A stretch of 36,460 nucleotides of DNA from a virus: positions 1 to 36,460 of the IMG/VR virus record IMGVR_UViG_3300047560_000914; one strand, given 5' to 3'. The position numbers and the translations under genes were made by a program. The notes beneath the pieces are model-generated. The model saw only the letters and a list, made by a program, of their open reading frames with translations, did not search any database and was not told where the DNA came from. Shown piece by piece: positions 19,592-27,266 of this stretch. Numbering within the stretch: position 1 is the first letter of the stretch; each line of letters starts with the position of its first letter.

Positions 19592-21393
19592 TTTTGTAAC
19601 TTAATGCTTTGATACTCTGCCATTAGTTGTGCGCCAAGTGATTCAATTGGATTGAAATCCTCAACTGCTTTTTCCTTTTTAGTTAAAGGATTGTCACCTT
19701 TAGCTGCTGCTGTTGGGTGTTGCGATTTCTGCTTGTGTAGATCATCACTGGTGTTAGCTTCGCCAGTTGTTTCAGAACGGTGCATACCACGTACATCCGG
19801 GCGAGGAGTATTTAATACTTCGGGAGCATCTTCAACTTCAGTATCGCCATATTCTTTTGCTTCTTGTGCAACAACAATAGCGGCTTGCTCATGCGCTTGT
19901 GGCTGCTGACTACCCATGCCAGCTAGAGTTAATAGCTGTGCTAGTTTCTCAGCTTCTTCGCCGTCTGCTGTAATTGTAACAGTCTTGTTGCCTTCGCTGT
20001 CTGCACTTGTGTTAACACTCATGCGGCCTTTTTGTTGCTCTGCTTGTTGCATCTCTTGTGCCATAGCGCCCATTTGGCACATCGACTCATCAACTTGCTC
20101 AATGCTTTCTTCAACTTGCAAACCAGCTAACTTAGCTAGTTCGTTTAGTTCTGCATCTTCGTTGTAACGATTAGGGGCTTTGCCAGGCAACTTAGCTAGA
20201 AGATCTTCATCGCTACCGTGACCTAATGTGTTTAACGTTGCACCTACTGCTCTCTTACCAAAGTCTTTAGCTTTGTCTAAAAAGCTAGGACGAGGTGCAG
20301 GAGTTGCTGGATGTTGCGGGGCAAAGCTATCGCCACGAACTGGGTGAACTGCGTCTTGCAGTTGACGCTTACCATAACCGTGTACTTCCATTGCATCACG
20401 CAAGAAGTCACTTACAGATCCTGTTTCTTTAAACGATTTAATATCAGCTTGCAATTCAGCTAGCAATTCGTCAATGCCGCGGCCACGTTCCTTCATCATT
20501 TCTGTGAAGTTAATACCCTCTGAAAGCATAGTCATGAACTGCTTACGGCTTTCGTTTGTTTGACCTTTAATAACATCGGCAATGTGATGGCCACGCTTTT
20601 CAACTTTTTTACTTACGTGAGTCTTAGCACGACCCAAGCCAACTTCCTTCTTAGCTTGTGCCATACCAACTGCATATGGGTTCATTGCGGTTTCTGCTAC
20701 ATCATCTTTGGCAAATGCATCGTCTGCGGATTTGTTGCGAGATGTATCGTCGTTACCTTTACCTTTAACTAGCTTACCTTTAGCGCCAGCATGTGCTGAT
20801 GCACCAGTACGACCAAACGGGTCATGCGACTTGTTGCTAGAGAACGGAGCATCTGCGCTACGGTCTTTTGGCTTGCGACCTTTAACACCAGTACGCGGTA
20901 CATGCTTTGGTTTAGCCGGAGCATCGTCACCATCATATTCTGTACCGTATGAGCCTTTGTGAACTCTACCAGTCTTAGTAGCAACTGTTTCGCCTTCGGC
21001 AAATGGGTCTCTTTTCTTCTTTACTTTGGCACTATCAGGAATTACCCCAGTTGTGCGACCAAACGGGTCAGCTGGCAACTTACTTTTAGACTTGTCTAAG
21101 GTCTTTGGACGACCAGAATGTTCGCCCGGCGTTCCGTGATACGATGCCGAACGTGTGCCTTGTACGCCTATTGCGCGGCTTTGGCCACCACCTGTATAGT
21201 CATCGACATCATAATGACCTTCTTTCATCGCTTCAAATTGTTCGCGCAACTTTTGCTCTACATCTTTAACACCAGCAACAATGCTACCGCGAGCATCAAC
21301 GCTTTCGTAAATAGCCTGGGCTGATTTTTGTTCTTGTTGTTTTGGTGTTAGGCTGTTTAGCTTGCCCAAAATATCGTACATGTTATTGCTCAT
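19588..21393 (-). CDS. Long disordered hypothetical protein with DPFGRT repeats
   Basis: 601 aa, highly charged and low in aromatic residues. Between about 95 and 225 the motif DPFGRT or DPF/DDAF recurs, spaced by Lys/Gly/Ser-rich linkers (ADPFGRTTG, RDPFAEGE, HDPFGRTGA, DDAFAKDD). Helical segments follow (FTEMMKERGRGIDELLAEL; DAELNELAKLAGL). The composition is that of a scaffold or tether with short linear binding motifs. The start ATG has AGGAAAA upstream. It lies in the late packaging cluster; a role as scaffold, internal or packaging-associated protein is only inferred. Confidence 0.6.
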   Translation of the reverse strand: MSNNMYDILGKLNSLTPKQQEQKSAQAIYESVDARGSIVAGVKDVEQKLREQFEAMKEGHYDVDDYTGGGQSRAIGVQGTRSASYHGTPGEHSGRPKTLDKSKSKLPADPFGRTTGVIPDSAKVKKKRDPFAEGETVATKTGRVHKGSYGTEYDGDDAPAKPKHVPRTGVKGRKPKDRSADAPFSSNKSHDPFGRTGASAHAGAKGKLVKGKGNDDTSRNKSADDAFAKDDVAETAMNPYAVGMAQAKKEVGLGRAKTHVSKKVEKRGHHIADVIKGQTNESRKQFMTMLSEGINFTEMMKERGRGIDELLAELQADIKSFKETGSVSDFLRDAMEVHGYGKRQLQDAVHPVRGDSFAPQHPATPAPRPSFLDKAKDFGKRAVGATLNTLGHGSDEDLLAKLPGKAPNRYNEDAELNELAKLAGLQVEESIEQVDESMCQMGAMAQEMQQAEQQKGRMSVNTSADSEGNKTVTITADGEEAEKLAQLLTLAGMGSQQPQAHEQAAIVVAQEAKEYGDTEVEDAPEVLNTPRPDVRGMHRSETTGEANTSDDLHKQKSQHPTAAAKGDNPLTKKEKAVEDFNPIESLGAQLMAEYQSIKLQK

Positions 21394-21394
21394 T

Positions 21395-21991
21395 TTATTT
21401 TCCTAAGGGACTCTTATTATTGCCGGTAGTATCGTTTGTAGTCTTACCGTACGATGGATCTTTTTCACCACCAATTGTTGTATCATTGCCTGCGATATCA
21501 AACTTACGTGTGTTACCGCTTAGTTCTTTAATTAAGTCTGTGAAGCGGTTGTTGCCAACATACTTCTGTGCTTCGTTAGACGGAATGCTGCCCAATTCTT
21601 CTGTGTTTAGTAATGCAACTTTTGCTGCTGCATTATCGTCAGCTTGGTCAAACGACAATTCTTCATTTAACGCTTCTGCCATTGTTCTAACACAAACCCA
21701 ATTTGCGTTAATACCAGCACGTTCACCAATTAGTTGGCGTAATTGTCCGGGGATAGTTGGATAGCGTAGTGTTACATCAAACACATAGCACTCACAAGCA
21801 CCTTCATTTGCAAACTCCCAATGTTCAGTAATTGGTAGACGTTTAGCAGTAGTAACTGACTCAACTTTAAATGCATTTAGCGCACTTTTAATTCTGTCTA
21901 GCACTTCGCCTTTTGGCTCAACGTGTGCCATCTTAATACGAAACTCGTACAGTTTGTTAGTTTCGTGAAAATAAGCTGATAATGTTTTCAT
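21395..21991 (-). CDS. Hypothetical phage protein
   Basis: 198 aa. The first ~110 residues look like a compact alpha/beta domain (YEFRIKMAHVE, CECYVFDVTLRYP), the remainder is Asn/Gly/Thr-rich and probably disordered. No family is recognised. A late promoter CATAAATA lies 21 nt upstream with an AGGAT ribosome site between, so this gene opens the late unit containing the 601-, 121- and 153-aa genes. Confidence 0.6.
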   Translation of the reverse strand: MKTLSAYFHETNKLYEFRIKMAHVEPKGEVLDRIKSALNAFKVESVTTAKRLPITEHWEFANEGACECYVFDVTLRYPTIPGQLRQLIGERAGINANWVCVRTMAEALNEELSFDQADDNAAAKVALLNTEELGSIPSNEAQKYVGNNRFTDLIKELSGNTRKFDIAGNDTTIGGEKDPSYGKTTNDTTGNNKSPLGK

Positions 21992-22012
21992 CGCGATTAA
22001 TCCTATATGCTA

Positions 22013-22020
22013 TATTTATG
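22013..22020 (-). promoter_or_regulatory. Late promoter CATAAATA
   Basis: CATAAATA 21 nt before the ATG at 21991, with an AGGAT Shine-Dalgarno site in the leader. Confidence 0.7.
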
Positions 22021-22025
22021 TCCGT

Positions 22026-22538
22026 TTACTTCTTTTCGTCTTTGCTTTGGGCTAAGATTTGAGCTAATAATGCATTGCGATCTAACACCATACCCTTACC
22101 ATCTACTGCATCTTCTTCCTCGTCTTTTGCTTTACCTGCATCCTTTTTAATCTGCTGGTCTAGCCTAGCTTTTTGCAACTGCAAGCTAATCATACGTAGC
22201 TTCTTGTCCATTTTAGCTGTTTTAGCTGTAATGCTGTGTCCCAGTAATTGGCTAGCTGTTTGGAAAATCACGCCGCCAAAACGTGGATCGACGTTCATCC
22301 CTAAGTCTAGTAAATCCTCGGCTTTGTCCTTGGCTAACTTTGCTAGCTCATCTAGTTCAGCATCCGTTGTTACATCTAAGTCTCTGATCATTGGCAATGC
22401 TGCGTCAATTTTATCAATTGCCTCATCAACTTCGGTGATAATATCTTTATTATCCGCAATAACTTTTTGCACATCAATATCTGCTGCTCCGTCGCCAAGC
22501 GGCGGTAAGTTAAAAGTTTCTTCTAATTTTTTTGTCAT
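22026..22538 (-). CDS. 16: gp16-like terminase small subunit
   Basis: 170 aa, almost entirely helical. The arrangement of an N-terminal acidic region, a central helix pair around AEDLLDLGMNVDPRFGGVIFQTASQLL and a following long charged coiled helix (KMDKKLRMISLQLQKARLDQQ) matches T4 gp16 (164 aa), whose core is HPRAxEVxxxLxxxMxxxNxxLLxLxKxxK. gp16 forms a ring that recognises concatemeric DNA and regulates gp17. It overlaps the upstream hydrolase gene by 4 bases. The assignment rests on size, helical pattern and location. Confidence 0.65.
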   Translation of the reverse strand: MTKKLEETFNLPPLGDGAADIDVQKVIADNKDIITEVDEAIDKIDAALPMIRDLDVTTDAELDELAKLAKDKAEDLLDLGMNVDPRFGGVIFQTASQLLGHSITAKTAKMDKKLRMISLQLQKARLDQQIKKDAGKAKDEEEDAVDGKGMVLDRNALLAQILAQSKDEKK

Positions 22539-23371
22539 GGTATTTCTCTCGGGAAGTCATTTCCCCTGATCCAGTCACAAATGGCTGCAACTACTCTTAT
22601 TTGTCGACGTCTAAAGTAATGACCGTCCGACGAAGTACTGGAGTTTGTAACTAGTATAGAGTCTGTTTTGGCCATTTCTTCTTTGGCTTTATCAAACACT
22701 TCTGTTTTATGGTGTGCAATTAGCACCGGAACTTTGGCTTGACTTACATCGTATTTGTCTAGTCTAGCCCCTTGATGATATTCGTCCCACCCCTCTAATA
22801 TATGAAATGGCCCACTAGTTAAAACTACTTTTTCAACTTTAGTTTCTAGTAAGCTAATACGTGATGCTTCAATGCATCCGTAACTCATTCCGTGCCATGC
22901 AATCTTTGCATGTGGGAAACGGGCAGCAACACAATCAATTGCTTGCAAACACTCGCGCAGTCTATCGGGAGTATTGCGATAAGAACTCGGAAGAGACGAA
23001 TTTATTCTAAAATATGTAGGTACATCCAATATTGCTATAGCAACATTATTTGATAACCATTTGTCCATCCACTCCCAAGTAAATTGCAGCTTACATTCTT
23101 CTGCAATTTCCCCTTGCTCATTGTAATGAAATATGTGTGGGTTAGTGCCGCCGTATGTGTATATTACCACATAGTCTGGATTTTTAACTCTGCTCAAATA
23201 GTAGATTGCTGTTCTATGGACAGGGTATTCCATAAACTCTAGCTCATTGATTACTAGATTATTAGTCGCTTCTTTCCTGTTCTTCTCTTTAACTTTTTCA
23301 AAAATAAAGAGTTGACGGGGAGAATACGCCAATGCATTGCTTGTAAGGAATCTCTCTTGTCCAACTTTCAT
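22535..23371 (-). CDS. Alpha/beta hydrolase
   Basis: About 278 aa. The nucleophile elbow GMSYG (161-165, Ser163) follows a beta strand (AKIAWH), and a later DGHYF supplies a likely catalytic His with Asp. There is no signal peptide. The ATG at 23371 lies 5 nt after GTTAAATA, a late-type box; a GTG start at 23398 would lie inside the upstream terminator and is rejected. It follows the binding-protein genes and precedes gp16. An esterase or peptidase-like role on a host substrate is plausible; the substrate is unknown. Confidence 0.78.
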   Translation of the reverse strand: MKVGQERFLTSNALAYSPRQLFIFEKVKEKNRKEATNNLVINELEFMEYPVHRTAIYYLSRVKNPDYVVIYTYGGTNPHIFHYNEQGEIAEECKLQFTWEWMDKWLSNNVAIAILDVPTYFRINSSLPSSYRNTPDRLRECLQAIDCVAARFPHAKIAWHGMSYGCIEASRISLLETKVEKVVLTSGPFHILEGWDEYHQGARLDKYDVSQAKVPVLIAHHKTEVFDKAKEEMAKTDSILVTNSSTSSDGHYFRRRQIRVVAAICDWIRGNDFPREIP

Positions 23372-23376
23372 AGTTG

Positions 23377-23384
23377 TATTTAAC
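23377..23384 (-). promoter_or_regulatory. Late promoter-like GTTAAATA, 5 nt before ATG
   Basis: GTTAAATA, then CAACT, then the hydrolase ATG. No Shine-Dalgarno site; predicted late mRNA would begin at the start codon. Confidence 0.5.
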
Positions 23385-23389
23385 AAAGG

Positions 23390-23411
23390 AAAAGGCACCG
23401 AAGTGCCTTTT
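23390..23411 (-). terminator. UUCG-tetraloop intrinsic terminator after the TRAP-like gene
   Basis: Minus strand: AAAAGGCAC-TTCG-GTGCCTTTT, a perfect 9-bp stem with the extra-stable C(UUCG)G loop ending in Ts. It would also work on the plus strand, where the loop is CGAA and six Ts follow. Confidence 0.85.
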
Positions 23412-23427
23412 TTGGGGTGCTTACAAA

Positions 23428-24369
23428 TTAAGCCTTTTGGATGCTTTCAACTAGTCCAGCTTGGAAGTAGTCAGCATACATGTCGTATACTTGACCAACA
23501 ACTTCTTGGAACTTAACTAGCTCTTTGTCGTCCATACGAACAACTTCAACACCTTGCGCTTCGCATTCAGCTAAAATGTTAGGAATGTCAGCAACGCTTG
23601 TTGTACGCTCAGTTAAGGCAGCTTCTGCGGCTGCTTGGCTGAATACGGCTTGATCGTGCATATCTAAACCAGCAAAGAAGTCTTTGTTAGTAATGATACT
23701 TGTTAAGAACAAGCTGTGAGCTGTGTCGTTAACTACATCAAAGCTCTTGTGTTGATCCAATGGGAAAACACGAACGTATGTAGATTCGCCAGCTTCAATG
23801 ATGCCTTGATCGGCTGCGGCATTCATTTCTTCTAGAGCAATACCGTCAAAAGGTTGTGCGCCTAGTAGTTTGAATGTGTCAACTGCAACTGGGCTACGGC
23901 TTGTACGAACCTTCTTGCCTTGCCATGCTTCGACTGTATCGGCACGGAAGTTAGCAGGAACAATACGGAAACCGCCTGAATATGTGTAGCTCATAGCGTG
24001 AATGTTGCTGTTGTTGCTTACTGTGTTTAGAAGACTACGACCAATGTCGCCATCTAGTACACGAGTTGCGTGATCGTGGTCCTTAAATAGGAACGGTAGA
24101 TCAAGAGCGTGTAGGTCCCTGTTGTAATCAGCCAACCATGTTGTATAGATGTGGCTCATTTCAATAGCACCAGAGTTAATTAGATCCATTAGATCATTCT
24201 TAGTAACACGGACACCATTGTTGTACTTGTTAGAATAGTCTGTTAGGCTTAGAACTTCGATGAAGTACTTGCCTTTAGCTTTAGCGTTAACTTTAGCTGC
24301 AAAGTCTTCAGCTACTTTCAAGAACAAACCGATAGGTTCGTGCGCGATTACCCACTTAATGTGTTTCAT
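23428..24369 (-). CDS. TRAP-type (DctP-like) solute-binding protein without signal peptide
   Basis: 313 aa. The middle carries the DctP-family hallmark GKKVRTSRSPVAVDTFKLLGAQPFDGI (Arg in RTSRSP binds the carboxylate ligand in this family), followed by NAAADQGIIEAGESTY. Known members are periplasmic receptors delivering C4-dicarboxylates, sialic acid or related acids to DctQM membrane proteins. This one begins MKHIKWVIAHEP with no hydrophobic leader, whereas the two neighbouring binding proteins have clear signal peptides. It therefore may be cytoplasmic and have been repurposed, or its true start was lost. No DctQ or DctM is in the window. AAGGAAA precedes the ATG. Confidence 0.85.
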   Translation of the reverse strand: MKHIKWVIAHEPIGLFLKVAEDFAAKVNAKAKGKYFIEVLSLTDYSNKYNNGVRVTKNDLMDLINSGAIEMSHIYTTWLADYNRDLHALDLPFLFKDHDHATRVLDGDIGRSLLNTVSNNSNIHAMSYTYSGGFRIVPANFRADTVEAWQGKKVRTSRSPVAVDTFKLLGAQPFDGIALEEMNAAADQGIIEAGESTYVRVFPLDQHKSFDVVNDTAHSLFLTSIITNKDFFAGLDMHDQAVFSQAAAEAALTERTTSVADIPNILAECEAQGVEVVRMDDKELVKFQEVVGQVYDMYADYFQAGLVESIQKA

Positions 24370-24527
24370 TTAAAATTTCCTTTTGCAAAAGATTTTTATG
24401 TAATGCTTGTGGGAGTGCCCACTTACGGTTTTCGGCGTTATACGTGTATCACAGTAGTAAAGGGGTTTGTACTACCCCAAGCGTCGATTTTCATTTCCGA
24501 CGTCGGCATTGCACCGGCGTTGCAATT
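24370..24527 (-). promoter_or_regulatory. Structured leader between two binding-protein genes
   Basis: 158 bases without an ORF. Minus strand pieces: GGGGT-AGTACAA-ACCCC (24478-24462) and, overlapping it, GTAGTA with TACTAC (24475-24470 with 24459-24454), which cannot form together; then GTGGG-CACT-CCCAC near 24415-24402 and TTTTGCAAAA just before the AAGGAAA ribosome site. It could be an attenuator or riboswitch-like leader, though I match no known class. Confidence 0.4.
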
Positions 24528-25460
24528 TTATTTAGTCCGAGCTTCGTCAATTTTGTCCTTATACTTGGTTGTCAAATAATGCATCTGACTAACTCGTTTG
24601 TTAAAGAACTCTTCTACTGACATCGGTGGGTTAAAGAATACTGGAGGGTTCATGTCAGAACTATCCAAAATCGCTTTCTCGCCAATTGACTCTTGTGCTG
24701 ACTCTAGGATCTTTGAAATTTCTTTTCGGCGTTGCTCGTTCATTGCTTTATTTGCAACTGTAGAAATAAAAACGCTAGGGACGTTAAACCCTTGCTCTGC
24801 TAAAGTTTTTACGTTTGGCATTGTACGATTTCGTTTAGAGCAATCAATTCCCAATACTTGTAATTTAGGATTTTTGTCTTTAAACATTTGGTAACTTGCT
24901 ACACGCTCAAGTACCATGTTAGGCCCGTTGTTGCCCACCATTGCTACTAACCCATCAAAGTTTGATTTGTAAACAACATACCTAAGTTTGAACTTGTATT
25001 TTTCACTTAGGGCAATTGCTACCATGTGCGCCACGTTGCCAAATCCTGTTCCGCCAACAACCAGCTCATCAATCCCACGCAGGCTATCTGTACCTAGTTT
25101 AGTGTCACCAACGTTAGTGATAACTGCCCAGCAAGCATCCCCTTGGGTTGACACCGGTATGTAATCCGCTTCGTTAATGTAGCCTTGTTTGGCATTTTCA
25201 ACAAATGCTGCTGCAACAGTGGATAAGCGATTTGATGGGCTAGCATCCATTGCTTTAAGTGCAAGTACGCCATTGGCACCTGGCTTAAACTCAGGCACAA
25301 ACTCGTACTTAGTTTGCATTTTATTAGCATTTTCTAGAGTACGCAAATACACTGAGGTGTTAGACTGTGTTGGCGACGAGCCAATCTGAACAGTAATAAG
25401 CTCTTTGGCGCTAACCAAAGAGCTCACTAATACTAACATTGTTGCTAGTATATGTTTCAT
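24528..25460 (-). CDS. TctC/Bug-family solute-binding protein
   Basis: 310 aa. A Sec signal peptide (MKHILATMLVLVSSLVSA, cleavage after residue 18) directs it to the periplasm. The family signatures are KPGANGVLALKAM and GGTGFGNVAHMVAIAL, and the C terminus ends with the usual helix. TctC/Bug proteins bind carboxylates such as citrate, tricarballylate or amino acids for tripartite tricarboxylate transporters. No TctA/B gene is present here, so it would supply a host transporter or scavenge solutes. Translation is coupled to the upstream paralogue (1 base between stop and ATG). Confidence 0.88.
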   Translation of the reverse strand: MKHILATMLVLVSSLVSAKELITVQIGSSPTQSNTSVYLRTLENANKMQTKYEFVPEFKPGANGVLALKAMDASPSNRLSTVAAAFVENAKQGYINEADYIPVSTQGDACWAVITNVGDTKLGTDSLRGIDELVVGGTGFGNVAHMVAIALSEKYKFKLRYVVYKSNFDGLVAMVGNNGPNMVLERVASYQMFKDKNPKLQVLGIDCSKRNRTMPNVKTLAEQGFNVPSVFISTVANKAMNEQRRKEISKILESAQESIGEKAILDSSDMNPPVFFNPPMSVEEFFNKRVSQMHYLTTKYKDKIDEARTK

Positions 25461-25461
25461 G

Positions 25462-26367
25462 TTAGTTTACCTTAACTTGGCTTGCAAGCTTTTTCCAGTA
25501 GTTAGTATGGAACTCAAAGAACTTGTCTAGCCCAGTAACTGGAACCGACTGTGGCTCACAGTAATCAACTGCGTATGCTGCACGTACTGATTCAGTCTTT
25601 GCTGCTTTAGCTAAGATTGCATGAATTTCTTTACGCTGGTCTTCGCTTACTGTTGTTGGGAGTAACATATGGTGGCCAACATTCATGTCAGCAAAGCTCT
25701 TGTCAAATCCTTGTTTAACTAGTGGCGTGTAACCGTTAATAACTTTAGTACCAGTAATACCAAGAACTGTTACTTTACGGTCACTGTTAGCATTTTCCTT
25801 GCTCCATTGTTCTGCTTCAGAGATAAAGCCAATGTGCAAGTCTGTTTGACCCGATACCATGCTTAACATAGAATCGTTTGTAGACTTAAACGGAACAATG
25901 TTTAACTGTGGATATTTCTTTTGCAATTCAATTGCAGCCAAGTGAGTAGTAACACCCAAACCACTAATACCAACGCTTGCATTTGCAGGAACGTCTTTAA
26001 CTGACTTGTACTTGGTACTTGTTACAGCCATTGGTGCCATACAGTGAACATACTGTTCTTTGAATTTGCTTAGATCATAGCTTTCATTTGGGTACACAAC
26101 CGGACGAACAAAGAACGCTGTACTGTGTGCTAAAATGCTGTTTGGGGTAGCAAGTACGTGATTGGATGCAATAGCACCACCTGCGCCTGGCTTTGTGTCA
26201 AATACAAAATTGTACTTGTCTTGAATCTTGTTTGCTTCGTTTGCAATAGTACGATGATAATTAGCTACCGAGTCGCCCGGTCCCCAAGCATAAAAGATTG
26301 TAATATTTTCTTTGGCTGTTGCAGCCAAAGCGAATGTAGCCATAAGAATGGCAATAAGTTTCTTCAT
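25462..26367 (-). CDS. TctC/Bug-family solute-binding protein
   Basis: About 301 aa. Signal peptide MKKLIAILMATFALAATA then KENITI. Bug signatures include DTKPGAGGAIASNHVL near 57-73 and VGISGLGVTTHLAAIEL in the ligand loop. It is only distantly similar to the next gene, so they are not a recent duplication. Start chosen at 26367, which has GGAGATTCTC upstream; the TTG at 26379 lies inside that Shine-Dalgarno region. First gene of the binding-protein cassette, following the gp4 terminator. Confidence 0.88.
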   Translation of the reverse strand: MKKLIAILMATFALAATAKENITIFYAWGPGDSVANYHRTIANEANKIQDKYNFVFDTKPGAGGAIASNHVLATPNSILAHSTAFFVRPVVYPNESYDLSKFKEQYVHCMAPMAVTSTKYKSVKDVPANASVGISGLGVTTHLAAIELQKKYPQLNIVPFKSTNDSMLSMVSGQTDLHIGFISEAEQWSKENANSDRKVTVLGITGTKVINGYTPLVKQGFDKSFADMNVGHHMLLPTTVSEDQRKEIHAILAKAAKTESVRAAYAVDYCEPQSVPVTGLDKFFEFHTNYWKKLASQVKVN

Positions 26368-26406
26368 GAGAATCTCCAAAAATAGTATTTTATACTTTTA
26401 GAAAAC

Positions 26407-26427
26407 AAAAAGCAAATTATTTTTTGC
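26407..26427 (-). terminator. Weak intrinsic terminator after gene 4
   Basis: Minus strand: GCAAA-AAATAA-TTTGC followed by TTTTT; the loop contains the gene 4 stop codon. The stem is short (5 bp). Confidence 0.5.
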
Positions 26428-26851
26428 CTTGATGGAAAATTTCATTTTCGGTAATAATCCGAAATTTAAGTCCTTGGGACTTGCACCATGCCTTTGCAGC
26501 TTCCCATTTTGCTGCATTAAGGATAGCTGCGGCTTGTGCTCGTGGGCTACGGCCTGCCGCTTCTAAAGTAGTTTCTTTAGTAGGTTTAACTTCAATCACT
26601 TCGGCATGCTTTTGTCCGGTAGCATCAGTATAAACAATTAAGAAGTCCGGAACATAAATGGTATTGCGCCCAGTAAATGGATTGCGATAGTTAACATGTA
26701 TTGCTTCACTGGCCCATTGTAATATGTTTGGATTGTTGTCACAGAACGTCATAAACGTGTGTTCCCACCCCGAACGGTATGTTGGAGTTTTGTTACCCAC
26801 ATATTTCTCTGGGTTCTTAATTTGATACTTGCCGTTGGCGTACTTGCTCAT
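26417..26851 (-). CDS. 4: gp4-like head-completion nuclease
   Basis: 144 aa. The TnsA/PD-(D/E)xK-like active site is visible: E30 in YRSGWE, PD at 68-69 (IYVPDF) and EVK at 87-89 (VIEVKP), together with the family N terminus GKYQIKNPEKYVGN and TFMTFCDNNPNILQWASE. T4 gp4 (also called 50/65 region head completion) trims or seals packaged DNA before tail joining. Its ATG overlaps the preceding stop (ATGA). Confidence 0.88.
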   Translation of the reverse strand: MSKYANGKYQIKNPEKYVGNKTPTYRSGWEHTFMTFCDNNPNILQWASEAIHVNYRNPFTGRNTIYVPDFLIVYTDATGQKHAEVIEVKPTKETTLEAAGRSPRAQAAAILNAAKWEAAKAWCKSQGLKFRIITENEIFHQGKK

Positions 26852-27258
26852 TGAATTATTGTGCGTGAAACGTATTTGTTTTTAGGTGACTTAGTTTTTA
26901 CGCCTAGTAGACTTGTGCTAACTCTGTTTAGATTTAGAAGTTGGCATAGGTATGTGTTTAATACGCCCTTGTCAAGCTTTTTAAATTCGTCAAGGACAGC
27001 CATTACATCAACCCCTAGAGAGTTACTAGTGTATATAACTGCGCTAGCCAATGTTAACGCACTGGTGCTATCGCCAGTTACACCCTCAAAGTACGTAACA
27101 ACTGCATCGTTCTTTGCTGTACTAACGGTAATGTGTTTGCTAAAATAGTTGTTAAAAAACTTCGTACCATCACCAATAACCGTTTGCAGATTAACTGCAT
27201 TTACGTTACTTGGATTATTCTTCAATGATGTTAAATCAAATCTATTAACTACTGCCAT
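26848..27258 (-). CDS. Hypothetical virion protein preceding gp4
   Basis: 136 aa. No firm family; the N terminus (VNRFDLTSLKNNPSNVNAVN) is followed by a central hydrophobic segment and a basic, conserved-looking end (LLGVKTKSPKNKYVSRTI). The position between a tail-tube-fold gene and gp4 is that of small baseplate or head-completion genes in T4-like phages. AAGGTACATT precedes the ATG. Confidence 0.6.
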   Translation of the reverse strand: MAVVNRFDLTSLKNNPSNVNAVNLQTVIGDGTKFFNNYFSKHITVSTAKNDAVVTYFEGVTGDSTSALTLASAVIYTSNSLGVDVMAVLDEFKKLDKGVLNTYLCQLLNLNRVSTSLLGVKTKSPKNKYVSRTIIQ

Positions 27259-27266
27259 AATGTACC

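Noticed and set aside
23372-23398. GTG start extending the alpha/beta hydrolase
   Set aside because: The extra codons lie in a UUCG terminator hairpin; the ATG at 23371 fits the late promoter spacing.
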